NCBI RefSeq assembly: GCF_002833405.1
Contig: NZ_CP025135.1
Span: 291,501 to 355,500 of the forward strand
Reading direction: 5' to 3'
Source of the DNA: Planococcus sp. MB-3u-03
Lineage (GTDB): Bacteria > Bacillota > Bacilli > Bacillales_A > Planococcaceae
DNA: 64,000 nucleotides
This document shows positions 53,034-61,799 of the stretch, in pieces (the stretch's first letter is position 1; each line of letters starts with the position of its first letter). The notes beneath the pieces are model-generated. The model was not told the DNA's origin and did no database searches. It saw nothing but the letters and a program-made list of their open reading frames with translations. Both the position numbers and the translations under genes were made by a program.

Positions 53034-53066
53034 GCGAAGGCAGAAAAACATCTGTCTTCGCTTTTT
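53034..53066 (+). terminator. Terminator
   Basis: GCGAAGGCAGA / TCTGTCTTCGC stem (one G-T wobble), loop AAAACA, five T. Confidence 0.88.
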
Positions 53067-53116
53067 CTTCGTGTATGATTTGAATGTGGAACTAAATTTG
53101 AAAGGAGTGTCAGCAA

Positions 53117-54196
53117 GTGTGGATCCGAAAACCATTTTTCGAATACACAGCGGGAATATTATTACTCGCCCTTACATTATACGTACTCAGCAAGTTGGAC
53201 TATATTTGGGAACCGATCCGCATCGTCATCGCTACGCTATTTGCGCCGATCGTCATCGCCGGGATTCTATACTATCTGCTCCGGCCATTGGTCCGCATGC
53301 TCGCACGCCGCATGCCGAAGATCGCCGGCATCGGAATTGTTTTCACGGTAATTGCGCTGGCGTTTGCGAGCCTCGTCTATTTCTTCGGACCGACTTTGAT
53401 CGAACAGGGGGAAAGCCTGCTGGATTTGGCGCCCGAGAAAATGGAAGAAATGAGTTCGGAATCTAACAATCTCTTGAAAGGATTTGAATTCGGGGGAATT
53501 TCCGGACAGGAAATCAGCGACCGCATCTACGGCTATGCCGAAAGCCTCTCGAGTAATTTGTTTGAAAATGTCATTAGCATCCTCAGCATGTTGGTCAACG
53601 CAGCGATTGTTTTGATCGTGGTGCCGTTCATCCTGTTCTTCCTGTTGAAAGACGATGATAAATTCATTCCATATTCTGTGAAGCGGCTCCCGGAAGACCA
53701 CAAGCCGGAAGGGAAGAAACTTCTGAAAGATCTAGATGAAACTTTATCCACTTTCGTGATCGGCCAGGCAACAGTCGCGGCGGTGATCGGTGTCTTGATG
53801 TACATCGGCTATTTGATCATCGGCCTTGAATACGCTTTGACGCTTGCCGTGTTCGCGATGTTCTTGGTAATCGTTCCGTTTCTCGGGCCGATCATCGGGA
53901 TCATCCCTGCGATTTTCGTTGCCCTTTTGAACGATGGATTGTTCATGGCATTCAAAGTCGTTCTTGTGCTATTGGTGGTCCAGCAGCTCGAAGGCAATCT
54001 CGTCACACCGAATGTCATGGGCAACCGGCTTCATGTCCATCCCTTAACGATCATTTTATTGTTGATGGTGGCAGGTTCCTTATACGGGTTTATCGGGATT
54101 TTGATTGCGATTCCGACCTATGCCGTCTTGAAGACGCTGACGCATAATTTCCGTTTGTTTTACCGGCTTCATAAAAAACGTGCCGTCAGCCATTAA
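53117..54196 (+). CDS. AI-2E family transporter (YdbI/YrrI type)
   Basis: 359 aa, about eight membrane segments with a soluble helical insert (about 85-150, EQGESLLDLAPEKMEEM). Family stretches: FILFFLLKDDDKFIPY, FLGPIIGIIPAIFVAL and QQLEGNLVTPNVMGNRLHVHP. Members were named for autoinducer-2 export, but others exchange ions, so the substrate is open. GTG 53117 with AAAGGAGTG upstream. Confidence 0.9.
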   Translation: MWIRKPFFEYTAGILLLALTLYVLSKLDYIWEPIRIVIATLFAPIVIAGILYYLLRPLVRMLARRMPKIAGIGIVFTVIALAFASLVYFFGPTLIEQGESLLDLAPEKMEEMSSESNNLLKGFEFGGISGQEISDRIYGYAESLSSNLFENVISILSMLVNAAIVLIVVPFILFFLLKDDDKFIPYSVKRLPEDHKPEGKKLLKDLDETLSTFVIGQATVAAVIGVLMYIGYLIIGLEYALTLAVFAMFLVIVPFLGPIIGIIPAIFVALLNDGLFMAFKVVLVLLVVQQLEGNLVTPNVMGNRLHVHPLTIILLLMVAGSLYGFIGILIAIPTYAVLKTLTHNFRLFYRLHKKRAVSH

Positions 54197-54254
54197 GGCT
54201 AGTCATTTAGGCGCAAGCATCCATCCTACTTCCTAGTAAATTTCATTCGAAAGG

Positions 54255-54283
54255 TTCTGAATTTGCAAATATTGTGATATATT
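54255..54283 (+). promoter_or_regulatory. Candidate sigma-A promoter of the amino-acid ABC operon
   Basis: TTCTGA, 17-base spacer ending in TGA, then TATATT (54278-54283), an extended -10. It gives a leader of about 40 bases. Confidence 0.45.
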
Positions 54284-54327
54284 AGTCAGTGGAATGACCA
54301 ATACAGAACAGAGGGGGATGTTTATTA

Positions 54328-55110
54328 ATGAAGAAATGGACCTTATTAGCATTATTGCTAGCAGTTCTTACAGTGCTTGCCGCATGCGGCGGTTCGGAAG
54401 AAGAATCAGGCGGCGGTGAATCCGGCGGAGGCGAAGGGGAAGCATACCGTGTCGGCATCGATACCACTTATCCACCATTTGAATTTGAAGCAGACGGCGA
54501 ATATACAGGAATCGATATCGATTTGATCAACGCGATTGCTGAAAACCAAGGCTTTGAAATCGAATTCAACCCGATGGATTTCGGGGGCATCATCCCGGCC
54601 CTTCAGGCTGGACAGTTGGATGTTGCGATTGCGGGCATGAGTATTACGGATGAGCGTAAAGAAATCGTGGATTTCTCGGATCCATATTTTGATGCCGGCC
54701 TTTCATTGGTTGTAGCGGAAGACAATAACGACATCACAGCACTCGAAGATTTAGAAGGCAAAACGGTTGCCGTGAAGAGCGGAACGACTGGCGCTCAATT
54801 CGCGCGTGACAACGAAGCTGAATACGGCTATGAAATTTCCCAGTTCGAAGACAGCCCATCGATGTTCCAGGAAGTATCAAACGGCAATGCTGATGTGCTT
54901 CTTGAAGATTACCCTGTCATCGCTTATGCCATCGCAGAAAGCGAATTGGCTTTGAAAACTGTCGGCGAACGCTTGACCGGCGATCAATACGGCATCGCTG
55001 TGTTGAAAGGCGAGAATGCGGAATTGCTTGAACAAATCAATGCAGGGCTGCAGGAATTGCGCGACAGCGGCGAATATGACGAAATCTTAAACAAATACAT
55101 CGCAGAATAA
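54328..55110 (+). CDS. Polar amino-acid ABC transporter, substrate-binding lipoprotein
   Basis: 260 aa. Lipobox LAAC (Cys20) after a hydrophobic signal, then a Gly/Ser/Glu linker. Mature family-3 solute-binding protein with YRVGIDTTYPPFEF, GIDIDLINAIAE, LDVAIAGMSITDERK and the hinge VAVKSGTTGAQFA. It binds a polar amino acid, probably glutamine or cystine; that cannot be told apart here. First gene of an SBP-permease-ATPase operon, with a hairpin terminator after it. Confidence 0.94.
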   Translation: MKKWTLLALLLAVLTVLAACGGSEEESGGGESGGGEGEAYRVGIDTTYPPFEFEADGEYTGIDIDLINAIAENQGFEIEFNPMDFGGIIPALQAGQLDVAIAGMSITDERKEIVDFSDPYFDAGLSLVVAEDNNDITALEDLEGKTVAVKSGTTGAQFARDNEAEYGYEISQFEDSPSMFQEVSNGNADVLLEDYPVIAYAIAESELALKTVGERLTGDQYGIAVLKGENAELLEQINAGLQELRDSGEYDEILNKYIAE

Positions 55111-55114
55111 AATC

Positions 55115-55147
55115 ATGTAGCGCGCATTCGCGCGCTGCATTTTTTTA
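55115..55147 (+). terminator. Intra-operon attenuating terminator
   Basis: ATGTAGCGCG / CGCGCTGCAT stem (one T-G wobble) plus seven T between the binding-protein and permease genes. Partial termination here would make binding protein in excess over membrane parts. Confidence 0.8.
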
Positions 55148-55165
55148 TGCAAGGGGGAACTCAGG

Positions 55166-55810
55166 GTGCAGACAATCATCAATGCTTTTCCGTACTTAAT
55201 GGAAGGCTTGCAAGTTACGTTATATATTTTCGGTATTGCCATCGTCCTCGGCTTCTTGATCGGGCTGGTTGTCGCTTTGCTGCGCTTGGCACCGTTCAAA
55301 ATCTTGAACTGGATCGCCAAAATCTTCGTCGATGCAATCCGGGGGACGCCGTTCATCGTCCAGCTGTTCTTCATTTACTTCGGCTTGAACTCGCTTGGGT
55401 TCTTTTCGCTCGATAACACGACAGCCGGGATCGTGACAGTTGCAATCAACGCCGGTGCTTACTTCTCGGAAATCATCCGGGCAGGGATCCAGTCAATCGA
55501 CAAAGGGCAAACAGAAGCGGCGCGTTCGCTCGGGCTCAACTCGACACAGACCATGCGCCACATCATTTTGCCTCAGGCGTTCCGCCGCATGCTCCCGACG
55601 ATTACCAACCAGGCGATCATTTCCTTGAAGGATACCTCGCTCCTGTCGGTTATCGGCGTGGCGGATTTGACACAGGAAGGGCGCATCCAGGCAAGTGCCA
55701 CATTCGATGCGTTTAACGTGTATTTGATCCTTGGTATCATTTACTTTATCGTCATTTACTTGCTCTCGATGCTCGCGAGCTTTGTGGAAAGGAAGTTTGT
55801 ATTGCGATGA
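55166..55810 (+). CDS. Polar amino-acid ABC transporter, permease
   Basis: 214 aa, five to six membrane segments. The EAA loop that docks the ATPase is [43 protein letters not shown] is typical of His/Glu/Gln permeases. GTG start with AAGGGGGA. One permease gene only, so it probably forms a homodimer. Overlaps the ATPase gene (ATGA). Confidence 0.95.
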   Translation: MQTIINAFPYLMEGLQVTLYIFGIAIVLGFLIGLVVALLRLAPFKILNWIAKIFVDAIRGTPFIVQLFFIYFGLNSLGFFSLDNTTAGIVTVAINAGAYFSEIIRAGIQSIDKGQTEAARSLGLNSTQTMRHIILPQAFRRMLPTITNQAIISLKDTSLLSVIGVADLTQEGRIQASATFDAFNVYLILGIIYFIVIYLLSMLASFVERKFVLR

Positions 55811-56535
55811 GTATGATCAGAGTAGAAAACCTCAAAAAATCATTCGGAGATTTGGAAGTCATCAAAGACATGAGCACGGTTGTCGAAGAGAAGGAAGTCA
55901 TTTGTGTCATCGGCCCTTCCGGTTCCGGCAAAAGTACGTTTCTTCGTTGCTTGAATCGCCTGGAAGACATCAGCGGAGGCCATGTTTATATTGAAGGGAC
56001 GGACATCACCGACCCGAAAGTCGATATCAATAAAGTGCGCCAAGACGTAGGGATGGTATTCCAGCAATTTAACTTGTTCCCGCATAAAACGGTTCTTCAG
56101 AATGTGACACTGGCGCCAATCAAATTGAAAAAGGGTGACCAGAAAGCAGCCGAGAAGAAAGCTTACGAATTGCTGGATAAGGTCGGTTTGCGCGAAAAGG
56201 CGAAAGCCTATCCGGGCGAATTGTCCGGCGGGCAGAAACAGCGTGTCGCGATTGCGCGGGCGCTCGCGATGGACCCGAAAATCATGCTATTCGATGAGCC
56301 GACTTCAGCGCTCGACCCGGAGATGGTCGGGGACGTGCTGGATGTTATGAAGCAACTTGCGAGAGAAGGCATGACCATGGTCGTCGTGACCCACGAAATG
56401 GGCTTTGCGGCAGAAATGGGCGACCGCGTGCTGTTTATCGACGGCGGCTATATCGTCGAAGAAAACGTACCGAAGGAATTGTTCGGCAATCCGCAGCACG
56501 AACGGACGAAAGCATTCTTGAGTAAAGTGTTGTAA
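55807..56535 (+). CDS. Polar amino-acid ABC transporter, ATPase (GlnQ-like)
   Basis: 242 aa. Walker [17 protein letters not shown]-loop [14 protein letters not shown], signature [17 protein letters not shown], Walker [15 protein letters not shown] and H-loop THEMGFA: all intact and of the polar-amino-acid class. Coupled to the permease by a four-base overlap. Ends the operon. Confidence 0.96.
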   Translation: MSMIRVENLKKSFGDLEVIKDMSTVVEEKEVICVIGPSGSGKSTFLRCLNRLEDISGGHVYIEGTDITDPKVDINKVRQDVGMVFQQFNLFPHKTVLQNVTLAPIKLKKGDQKAAEKKAYELLDKVGLREKAKAYPGELSGGQKQRVAIARALAMDPKIMLFDEPTSALDPEMVGDVLDVMKQLAREGMTMVVVTHEMGFAAEMGDRVLFIDGGYIVEENVPKELFGNPQHERTKAFLSKVL

Positions 56536-56549
56536 AGATGAGTGGAGAA

Positions 56550-56575
56550 GCGTGCCTATTGGGTGCGCTTTTTTT
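56550..56575 (+). terminator. Terminator of the ABC operon
   Basis: AAGCGTGCC / GGTGCGCTT stem with two wobble pairs and eight T. Confidence 0.8.
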
Positions 56576-56584
56576 TATTTGGCT

Positions 56585-56835
56585 GGAAAGCTGGAATTAG
56601 AATGTGAGGGTTTTCGAGCGGAACTATTGTTGGGGATTGAGTTGAGCATCGTTTTGGTATCCGCCGGCCGGCTTTGGGTTGGCCTCTTGCAATAAGCCAA
56701 GAAGAGCACTTGTCTTATTGCATCGGCTCACCCTTGGCACTCAGCGGCTTGGGGATTTCATTGTTTCCTGCTTGATCAAATCGATCTGCTTCTATATATA
56801 GTTGCCGGCTAGTGGGGGAATCGCTTCCCGGATTG
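56585..56835 (+). repeat. Repeat module R1, copy B (partial unit)
   Basis: Similar to 56841-57085 and to the minus strand at 40975-41250. It includes GCTTTGGGTTGGCCTC, a hairpin GCAATAAG (56689-56696) / CTTATTGC (56714-56721), and the terminal GGGGGAATCGCTTCCC. Here R1 is not followed by R2 but by another R1. Confidence 0.8.
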
Positions 56836-56840
56836 AGTGT

Positions 56841-57085
56841 AGATGAAGAAAGCGAGGGTTTGCTTGCGGAAGTGTTTCGGCTTTCTAGTTGAGCTTCATA
56901 TTGGCAATCGCCGCCGTGCTTTGGGTTGGCCTCTTCTAATAAGTCAGAAAGAACATCTGTCTTATGGCGTCGGCTTACCCTTGGTGCTCGGAGGCTTGGA
57001 GATTTCATTGCGTGGGGATTGTTTAATCAGCTCTGCTTCTGTAGATTTTGCCGGCTAGCGGGGGAATCACTTCCCGAGACGGGGC
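56841..57085 (+). repeat. Repeat module R1, copy C
   Basis: Third copy of R1, in the same order with R2 as at 41 kb (R1, ~125-base spacer, R2). Contains a 71-codon open frame (56843-57058) sharing ALGWP, ISQ-x-EHLSY and LGGL words with the other copies. The hairpin of copy B is kept only in part (ATAAG/CTTAT). Confidence 0.8.
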
Positions 57086-57210
57086 ATCTCACAGGTTGAT
57101 AGTGAAACAGGAAAACTTGTTGTTTTGCAAATGGAGACTCAGAACACTTCAGACCTTGTTCTGTTTGAGGCAAGCTATAGAATATGATGCGTTTTAATCT
57201 TTTTATCAAG

Positions 57211-57390
57211 AGGATTGAAGAAACGATTTTCTACTCTAAAACTAGGAGACGGAGTGGAAGGGGGCTGACGCCTGTGGGATCGCGCGGGCTGGCGAGACAA
57301 ACGTGGCGCGTCCTTTGCGGCACGTTGGCTCAACACCCGCCCCACGGCAAGCAGCCCCCTGAAACGCAGTCGAAAAGCGGAAGCTTTTCT
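57211..57390 (+). repeat. Repeat module R2, copy 2
   Basis: Near-identical in reverse complement to 40687-40866. Stems: GGGGGCTG with CAGCCCCC, GTGGG (57274-57278) with CCCAC (57341-57345), and AACGTG (57300-57305) with CACGTT (57321-57326). It ends in GAAAAGC-GGAA-GCTTTTC. Base changes relative to copy 1 keep pairing at three positions. Confidence 0.85.
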
Positions 57391-57451
57391 AATCTCTTAA
57401 TCATTAATCATTCAATCTTTTATTGTCAGACTCCCTAAATTCCAACAAAAC

Positions 57452-57482
57452 AAAAAACGTGCCGCAGGGGCACGTTTTTTTA
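57452..57482 (-). terminator. Terminator of the cyclophilin gene
   Basis: ACGTGCC / GGCACGT stem flanked by A6 and T7, so it can work in both directions; it lies just past the cyclophilin stop. Confidence 0.88.
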
Positions 57483-57489
57483 TAATGGA

Positions 57490-57930
57490 TTATTCAGCGT
57501 CAAAGACGTGGACTTTCTCCATTTTGTCGCCATTTTTCATGGCTTTTGCAGTTTCAAGGCCTTTTGTTACTTGGCCGAATACTGTGTGCACGCCGTCAAG
57601 GTGCGGCTGTGAATCATGGACGATAAAGAACTGGCTAGATCCAGTGTCTTTGCCGGCATGTGCCATAGAGAGGCTGCCTGGCTGGTGTTTATGCGGGTTG
57701 CCTTCTGTTTCACATTTGATCGTTTTGCCGCTGCCGCCCATGCCAGTTCCGGTTGGGTCGCCGCCTTGGGAAACGAAACCTGGGATAACGCGGTGGAAAA
57801 CAACGCCGTTATAGAATCCAGAGTTTGCAAGTTCCTCAAAGTTTGCTACTGTGTTCGGTGCTTCGTTCGGGAAAAGGTCGAATTCGATTACTTCGCCGTT
57901 TTCCATGTGCATGTGGCCTTTTTTCGCCAT
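57490..57930 (-). CDS. ppiB: Peptidyl-prolyl cis-trans isomerase, cyclophilin type
   Basis: 146 aa, the short bacterial cytosolic cyclophilin. The catalytic arginine is in [15 protein letters not shown], followed by [14 protein letters not shown] and [11 protein letters not shown]. Speeds proline isomerisation during folding. ATG 57930 ([12 protein letters not shown]) with AAAAGGAGA upstream is chosen over the in-frame ATG nine bases earlier. Single gene. Confidence 0.95.
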   Translation of the reverse strand: MAKKGHMHMENGEVIEFDLFPNEAPNTVANFEELANSGFYNGVVFHRVIPGFVSQGGDPTGTGMGGSGKTIKCETEGNPHKHQPGSLSMAHAGKDTGSSQFFIVHDSQPHLDGVHTVFGQVTKGLETAKAMKNGDKMEKVHVFDAE

Positions 57931-58005
57931 AACTAACATCTCCTTTTCAATTGGTTCATCCCTTAGTATATCGGCTTTTGGTTCGACTGCCTACTGATAA
58001 GGGGC

Positions 58006-58797
58006 TTACAGCGCTTTCAGGAATCCGCCGTCGACGACGATGGATTGCCCAGTAACATACGAATTGGCAGCAGAAGCTAAAAAGACGACTGTGCGGGCGA
58101 ATTCAGCGGGTTCGCCCAGGCGACCGCTTGGAATCTGCGCTTCTGTATTCTTCAATACTTCGTCTGCTGTAATGCCCTGTCTTTTGGCTGCGGCTTCGTT
58201 GAGTTCTGTGATGCGGCCAGTGGAAATCTTGCCGGGTCCGACAGTGTTGACCATGATATTATCGCCAGCCACTTCCCGGGCCAGTGTCTTCGCGAAGCCG
58301 ACCATGCCCGCGCGCATCGTATTGGACAAGATCAATCCATCGATCACTTCTTTTGTCGAAGACGAAGAGATATTGATGATGCGGCCGAATTGCTGTTCTT
58401 TCATATAAGGAAGCACTTCTCGGCATGTACGGATATAGCTCAATAAGTTTTGGTCGAATGCCGCGTACCAATCGTCATCGTTCATATTATCGAATCCGCC
58501 TGCTTTCGGGCCTCCTGTGTTGTTGACGAGCACATCGATACGCCCAAATTGTTCGTTGACTTTGTGGAATAATTGCTTGATGTCTTCAGCTTTTGACATA
58601 TCGCACGCAAATGCGTGGACGTGTTCGTTTCCGCTTTCGCTGCGCAGTTCTTCCGCAGCTGCGTCGACCGATTCCTGGCGTCGGCTCGAGATGACGACGA
58701 TCGCTCCTTCTTTGGCGAATTCCAAGGCGGATGCTTTGCCGAGCCCTTTACTGGAAGCCATGACGACAACTACTTTTTCTTTTAATCCAAGATCCAC
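58006..58797 (-). CDS. Atypical SDR-family protein without the Tyr-Lys pair
   Basis: 263 aa. SDR fold of the BKR-like atypical clade: the nucleotide loop reads MASSKGLG instead of TGxxxGxG, NNTGG replaces NNAG, and at the active site SNTMRAG has Ser158 and Arg162 where classical enzymes have Tyr and Lys. The SNTxRAG pattern is shared by a whole subgroup, so it is ancestral rather than damage. Activity unknown. GTG 58797 with AAAGGA eight bases upstream fits best; ATG starts at 58806 and 58815 overlap that site. Confidence 0.85.
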   Translation of the reverse strand: MDLGLKEKVVVVMASSKGLGKASALEFAKEGAIVVISSRRQESVDAAAEELRSESGNEHVHAFACDMSKAEDIKQLFHKVNEQFGRIDVLVNNTGGPKAGGFDNMNDDDWYAAFDQNLLSYIRTCREVLPYMKEQQFGRIINISSSSTKEVIDGLILSNTMRAGMVGFAKTLAREVAGDNIMVNTVGPGKISTGRITELNEAAAKRQGITADEVLKNTEAQIPSGRLGEPAEFARTVVFLASAANSYVTGQSIVVDGGFLKAL

Positions 58798-58952
58798 ATT
58801 TATCATCCTTTCCATTTGGTTCCTTGTTTCAGTTTACGATAGAATAGAGGGGATGGAAATGCTTGTTTCGGATTTCCGCCATAAGTCCAATGGCGGAGAC
58901 CCTATATAGATGTGGTAGGATGGATATATTGATCAGATTAGGAGTGTTGGAA

Positions 58953-59939
58953 ATGGAAGAACGTGAAATCTTCGATATTACAATCATCGGCGGCGGCCCA
59001 ACCGGCTTGTTCGCTTCGTTTTACGGCGGCATGCGCAAAATGAAAGTGAAAGTGCTGGACAGCCTTCCGCAGCTCGGCGGGCAATTGATGGAATTGTATC
59101 CGGATAAATTCATTTATGATATCGGCGGCTTCCCGAAAGTGCTGGCAAAAGACTTGGTGGATAATTTGGTCGAGCAGGCCAAATACGGCGATCCGGAGAT
59201 TTGCCTGGAAGAGACCGTGGCATCTGTCGAACGTGAAGACGAGCATTTTGTTATCACGACGGACAAAGGCACACATTACTCGAAAGCGATTCTTTTAACG
59301 GCTGGCGTCGGGGCTTTCCACCCGCGCAAATTGGCAGTCGATGGCGCTGAACAATTCGAAGGCAAGACTTTGCATTACGGCGTGAAAGATTTGACTTTGT
59401 TCAGCGATAAAAAAGTCGTAGTCCTCGGTGGAGGCGACTCTGCGGTTGACTGGGCGATGATGCTTGAGAACGTGGCTTCGCAAGTGACTTTGAGCCATCG
59501 CCGCGAGAAAATGACGGCGCATGAAGCGAATATCGATACGATGATGCAGTCGACAGTGGAAGTGAAGAAGCCTTTCAACGTCAAGGAACTTGTCGGCGAG
59601 AACGGCGAAATCCGTGAACTTGTGCTGGAAGACAAAGAAGGCAACGAAGAGCGCCTGGAAGTCGACCACGTCGTCGTCAACTATGGCAATATTACATCAC
59701 TCGGCCCGATCAAGGAATGGGGCCTCGAGATGGAGAAGAACTCGGTCATCGTCAACTCCAAAATGGAAACGAACGTACCGGGCATCTATGCAGCTGGCGA
59801 CATTGCCACCTACGAAGGAAAAGTGAAATTGATCGCTGTCGGCTTCGGTGAAGCACCGACCGCCATCAATAATGCGAAATCTTACTTGGATCCGAAATCC
59901 AGAGTACAGCCTTTGCATAGCACGAGTGTATTTAAATAA
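58953..59939 (+). CDS. Ferredoxin--NADP(+) reductase (YumC type)
   Basis: 328-aa thioredoxin-reductase-like flavoprotein without the redox CxxC, as in Bacillus YumC. FAD loop IIGGGPTGLFASFYGG, NADPH loop VLGGGDSAVDWAMML, and FAD-binding GIYAAGDIATYEGK near the C-terminus. Passes electrons between NADPH and ferredoxin or flavodoxin. GGAG site eight bases before ATG 58953, preferred to the longer in-frame reading. Confidence 0.93.
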   Translation: MEEREIFDITIIGGGPTGLFASFYGGMRKMKVKVLDSLPQLGGQLMELYPDKFIYDIGGFPKVLAKDLVDNLVEQAKYGDPEICLEETVASVEREDEHFVITTDKGTHYSKAILLTAGVGAFHPRKLAVDGAEQFEGKTLHYGVKDLTLFSDKKVVVLGGGDSAVDWAMMLENVASQVTLSHRREKMTAHEANIDTMMQSTVEVKKPFNVKELVGENGEIRELVLEDKEGNEERLEVDHVVVNYGNITSLGPIKEWGLEMEKNSVIVNSKMETNVPGIYAAGDIATYEGKVKLIAVGFGEAPTAINNAKSYLDPKSRVQPLHSTSVFK

Positions 59940-59945
59940 CCAACG

Positions 59946-59986
59946 AAAAATGCCCGGCAAGCTGATTCAGCTTGCCGGGCATTTTT
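59946..59986. terminator. Bidirectional terminator
   Basis: Nineteen- to twenty-base-pair stem AAAAATGCCCGGCAAGCTGA with its complement, between the reductase and the convergent BCCT gene. Confidence 0.94.
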
Positions 59987-59994
59987 GTGTTCCA

Positions 59995-61500
59995 TCACAA
60001 GGGATGTTTTTTCTGCTTCACTGCTACGGGGTCTTGGCTGGCCGCTTTCAGGAACGCGGCCCCCATCAGCAGGACGACGACCGAGAACGGCAAGGCAGCG
60101 ATGATCAATGAATTCTGTAAGCCTTGTGTTCCGCCGCTGTAGACGACGATGGCAGCAACAGCTGACTGAATCAATCCCCAAGAGATTTTCACCAAGTTGG
60201 GCGGATTCAATAAGCCGCCGGTTGTCTGCATGCCGAGCACGAATGTCGCGGAGTCGGCAGAAGTGATGAAGAAGATAGCGACCACGAACAAAGTCAGAAT
60301 CGACATGACAGTACCGAGCGGGTAATGTTGCAGGACGCCGAATGTGGCGGTTTCCAAACTGTATTCGGAAATCTTGTCAACGCCTTTTTGTTCCAAGTCC
60401 AAAGCAGAAGCCCCGAACACTGAGAAGAAAATAAAGCAAACGAGTGACGGAACGACAAGGACGCCAAGCATGAATTCCCGGACCGTACGTCCTCTTGAGA
60501 TACGGGCGATGAAAATGCCGACAAATGGTGCCCAGGACACCCACCATGCCCAGTAAAAGACTGTCCAGCCATCCACCCAGGCGCGGCGGTCTGTGTTCAA
60601 CGGCTCCAAATTAAAGCTCATCGACAGGAAATTGGCAAAATAGCCGCCGAGTGCATCCGTAAACATGTTCAAGATATAGAGCGTCGGGCCGACGATCAGC
60701 AGCATGCCGAGCAGGATGAATGCCAGCACCATATTGATGTTACTCAAATACTTGATACCCCGCCCGATGCCGGACCATGCGGAAATGATGAACAATATGG
60801 TGGCGACGGCAAGGATCAATAATTGAAAGGCAAAGGTATTCGGTGTGCCAAACAAAAATGACAACCCTTCGTTTATTTGCGCGGAGCCGAAGCCAAGCGT
60901 AGAAGCGACGCCGATGACCGTCGCGAAGACGGCGAGCGTATCGATCAGTTTGCCTAACCAGCCGCTCATGCGCTTTTTGCCGAACAGCGGAATGAGTGTC
61001 GCGCTGATCAGGCCGGGTGAACCGTTATGGAATTTGGCGTAAGCGAGCGATAAAGCCACAAGCCCATAAATTGCCCAAGCGTGAATGCCCCAATGGAAAA
61101 ACGAAAACTGCATCGCTTCCTTGACGGCTTCATCAGAACCCAGGTCAGAACGCGGTGCGCTGATAAAGGCATGTGAAATGGGCTCGGCAGTCGTCCAAAA
61201 AACGAGCCCCATGCCCATTCCGGCAGAAAACAACATCGCGAACCAGGAAATCAGGCTGAATTCCGGCTCGTCGCCGGCTTTTCCGAGCTTGATATTGGAA
61301 AATCTCGAAAAAATCAAATAAAGACAAAAGATGAGGATAACAAAAACGGAAGCTAGATAATACCAGCCGAAAGTGGATGAAATCCAGGAAGTGAGCGCAC
61401 CTGTCTGCGCTTGGAAGTTTTCAGGCACGAAAAATCCCCAGGCGACCATGGCCAGGCAGATGGCGATCGAAATCCAAAAGACGATCGTGACATTTTTCAA
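59995..61500 (-). CDS. BCCT-family transporter, second copy
   Basis: 501 aa, 12 predicted segments. Signature WTVFYWAWWVSWAPFVGIFIARISRGRTVREF and GMGMGLVFWTTAEPISHAF. It shares the fold with the carrier at 26909-28399 but differs across most loops and at the GMGxGLVF aromatic site, so it probably moves a different betaine, choline or carnitine. TTG 61500 after AGGAGGA. Confidence 0.93.
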   Translation of the reverse strand: MKNVTIVFWISIAICLAMVAWGFFVPENFQAQTGALTSWISSTFGWYYLASVFVILIFCLYLIFSRFSNIKLGKAGDEPEFSLISWFAMLFSAGMGMGLVFWTTAEPISHAFISAPRSDLGSDEAVKEAMQFSFFHWGIHAWAIYGLVALSLAYAKFHNGSPGLISATLIPLFGKKRMSGWLGKLIDTLAVFATVIGVASTLGFGSAQINEGLSFLFGTPNTFAFQLLILAVATILFIISAWSGIGRGIKYLSNINMVLAFILLGMLLIVGPTLYILNMFTDALGGYFANFLSMSFNLEPLNTDRRAWVDGWTVFYWAWWVSWAPFVGIFIARISRGRTVREFMLGVLVVPSLVCFIFFSVFGASALDLEQKGVDKISEYSLETATFGVLQHYPLGTVMSILTLFVVAIFFITSADSATFVLGMQTTGGLLNPPNLVKISWGLIQSAVAAIVVYSGGTQGLQNSLIIAALPFSVVVLLMGAAFLKAASQDPVAVKQKKHPL

Positions 61501-61799
61501 ATGAGTTCCTCCTAAACTGAAAGCTATGCTTTCCCAGATGAATAAAGCTGTAATTAGTTATTCCCCAACAAAGGGAGGCTAATCCATCCTATCGTTATTA
61601 ATAGAAGAAAAAAAGAGAGAGGGGCAAAAAAGGCCTTATATCAACTTGAAAGAAAGAATGTTCTGATTTATTACAGCCTGTCATAATTATAAGGATGCCG
61701 TAATGTAATTGTTAAGTTTGAACTGTCGTCCTGTCATGTTCTTGAAATGCGCACGTGTTAAGCTGTGTCTTGTGTTAGTGAAAAGGAGGAATTTCAATT
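61501..61799. other. Divergent intergenic region upstream of the LysM-3D gene
   Basis: About 300 AT-rich bases between two divergent genes. It holds the BCCT ribosome site, an A/G-rich stretch, and a TTGAAA at 61742-61747 that could be a -35 for the LysM-3D gene, without a good -10. I see no riboswitch motif. Confidence 0.4.

Larger units (their letters stand above)
56576..57451. other. Gene-free repeat region
   Basis: About 875 bases without a supportable gene, filled mainly by two tandem copies of module R1 and one of module R2. Between R1 copy C and R2 there is also a hairpin CAGAACA / TGTTCTG at 57139-57163. Open frames inside R1 have no ribosome sites. Confidence 0.7.

Noticed and set aside
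57184..57438. 84-codon frame over repeat R2
   Set aside because: The frame runs through an imperfect palindrome and is not kept in the other R2 copy.
61690..61760. WalR-type box before the LysM-3D gene
   Set aside because: TGTAAT and TGTTAA are directly adjacent rather than five bases apart, and TGTCAT-N5-TGAAAT has two mismatches. Not good enough to report as a site.
61501..61799. Cyclic-di-AMP riboswitch before the wall-hydrolase-like gene
   Set aside because: Such genes often carry one, but none of the conserved ydaO-type words is present in the leader.
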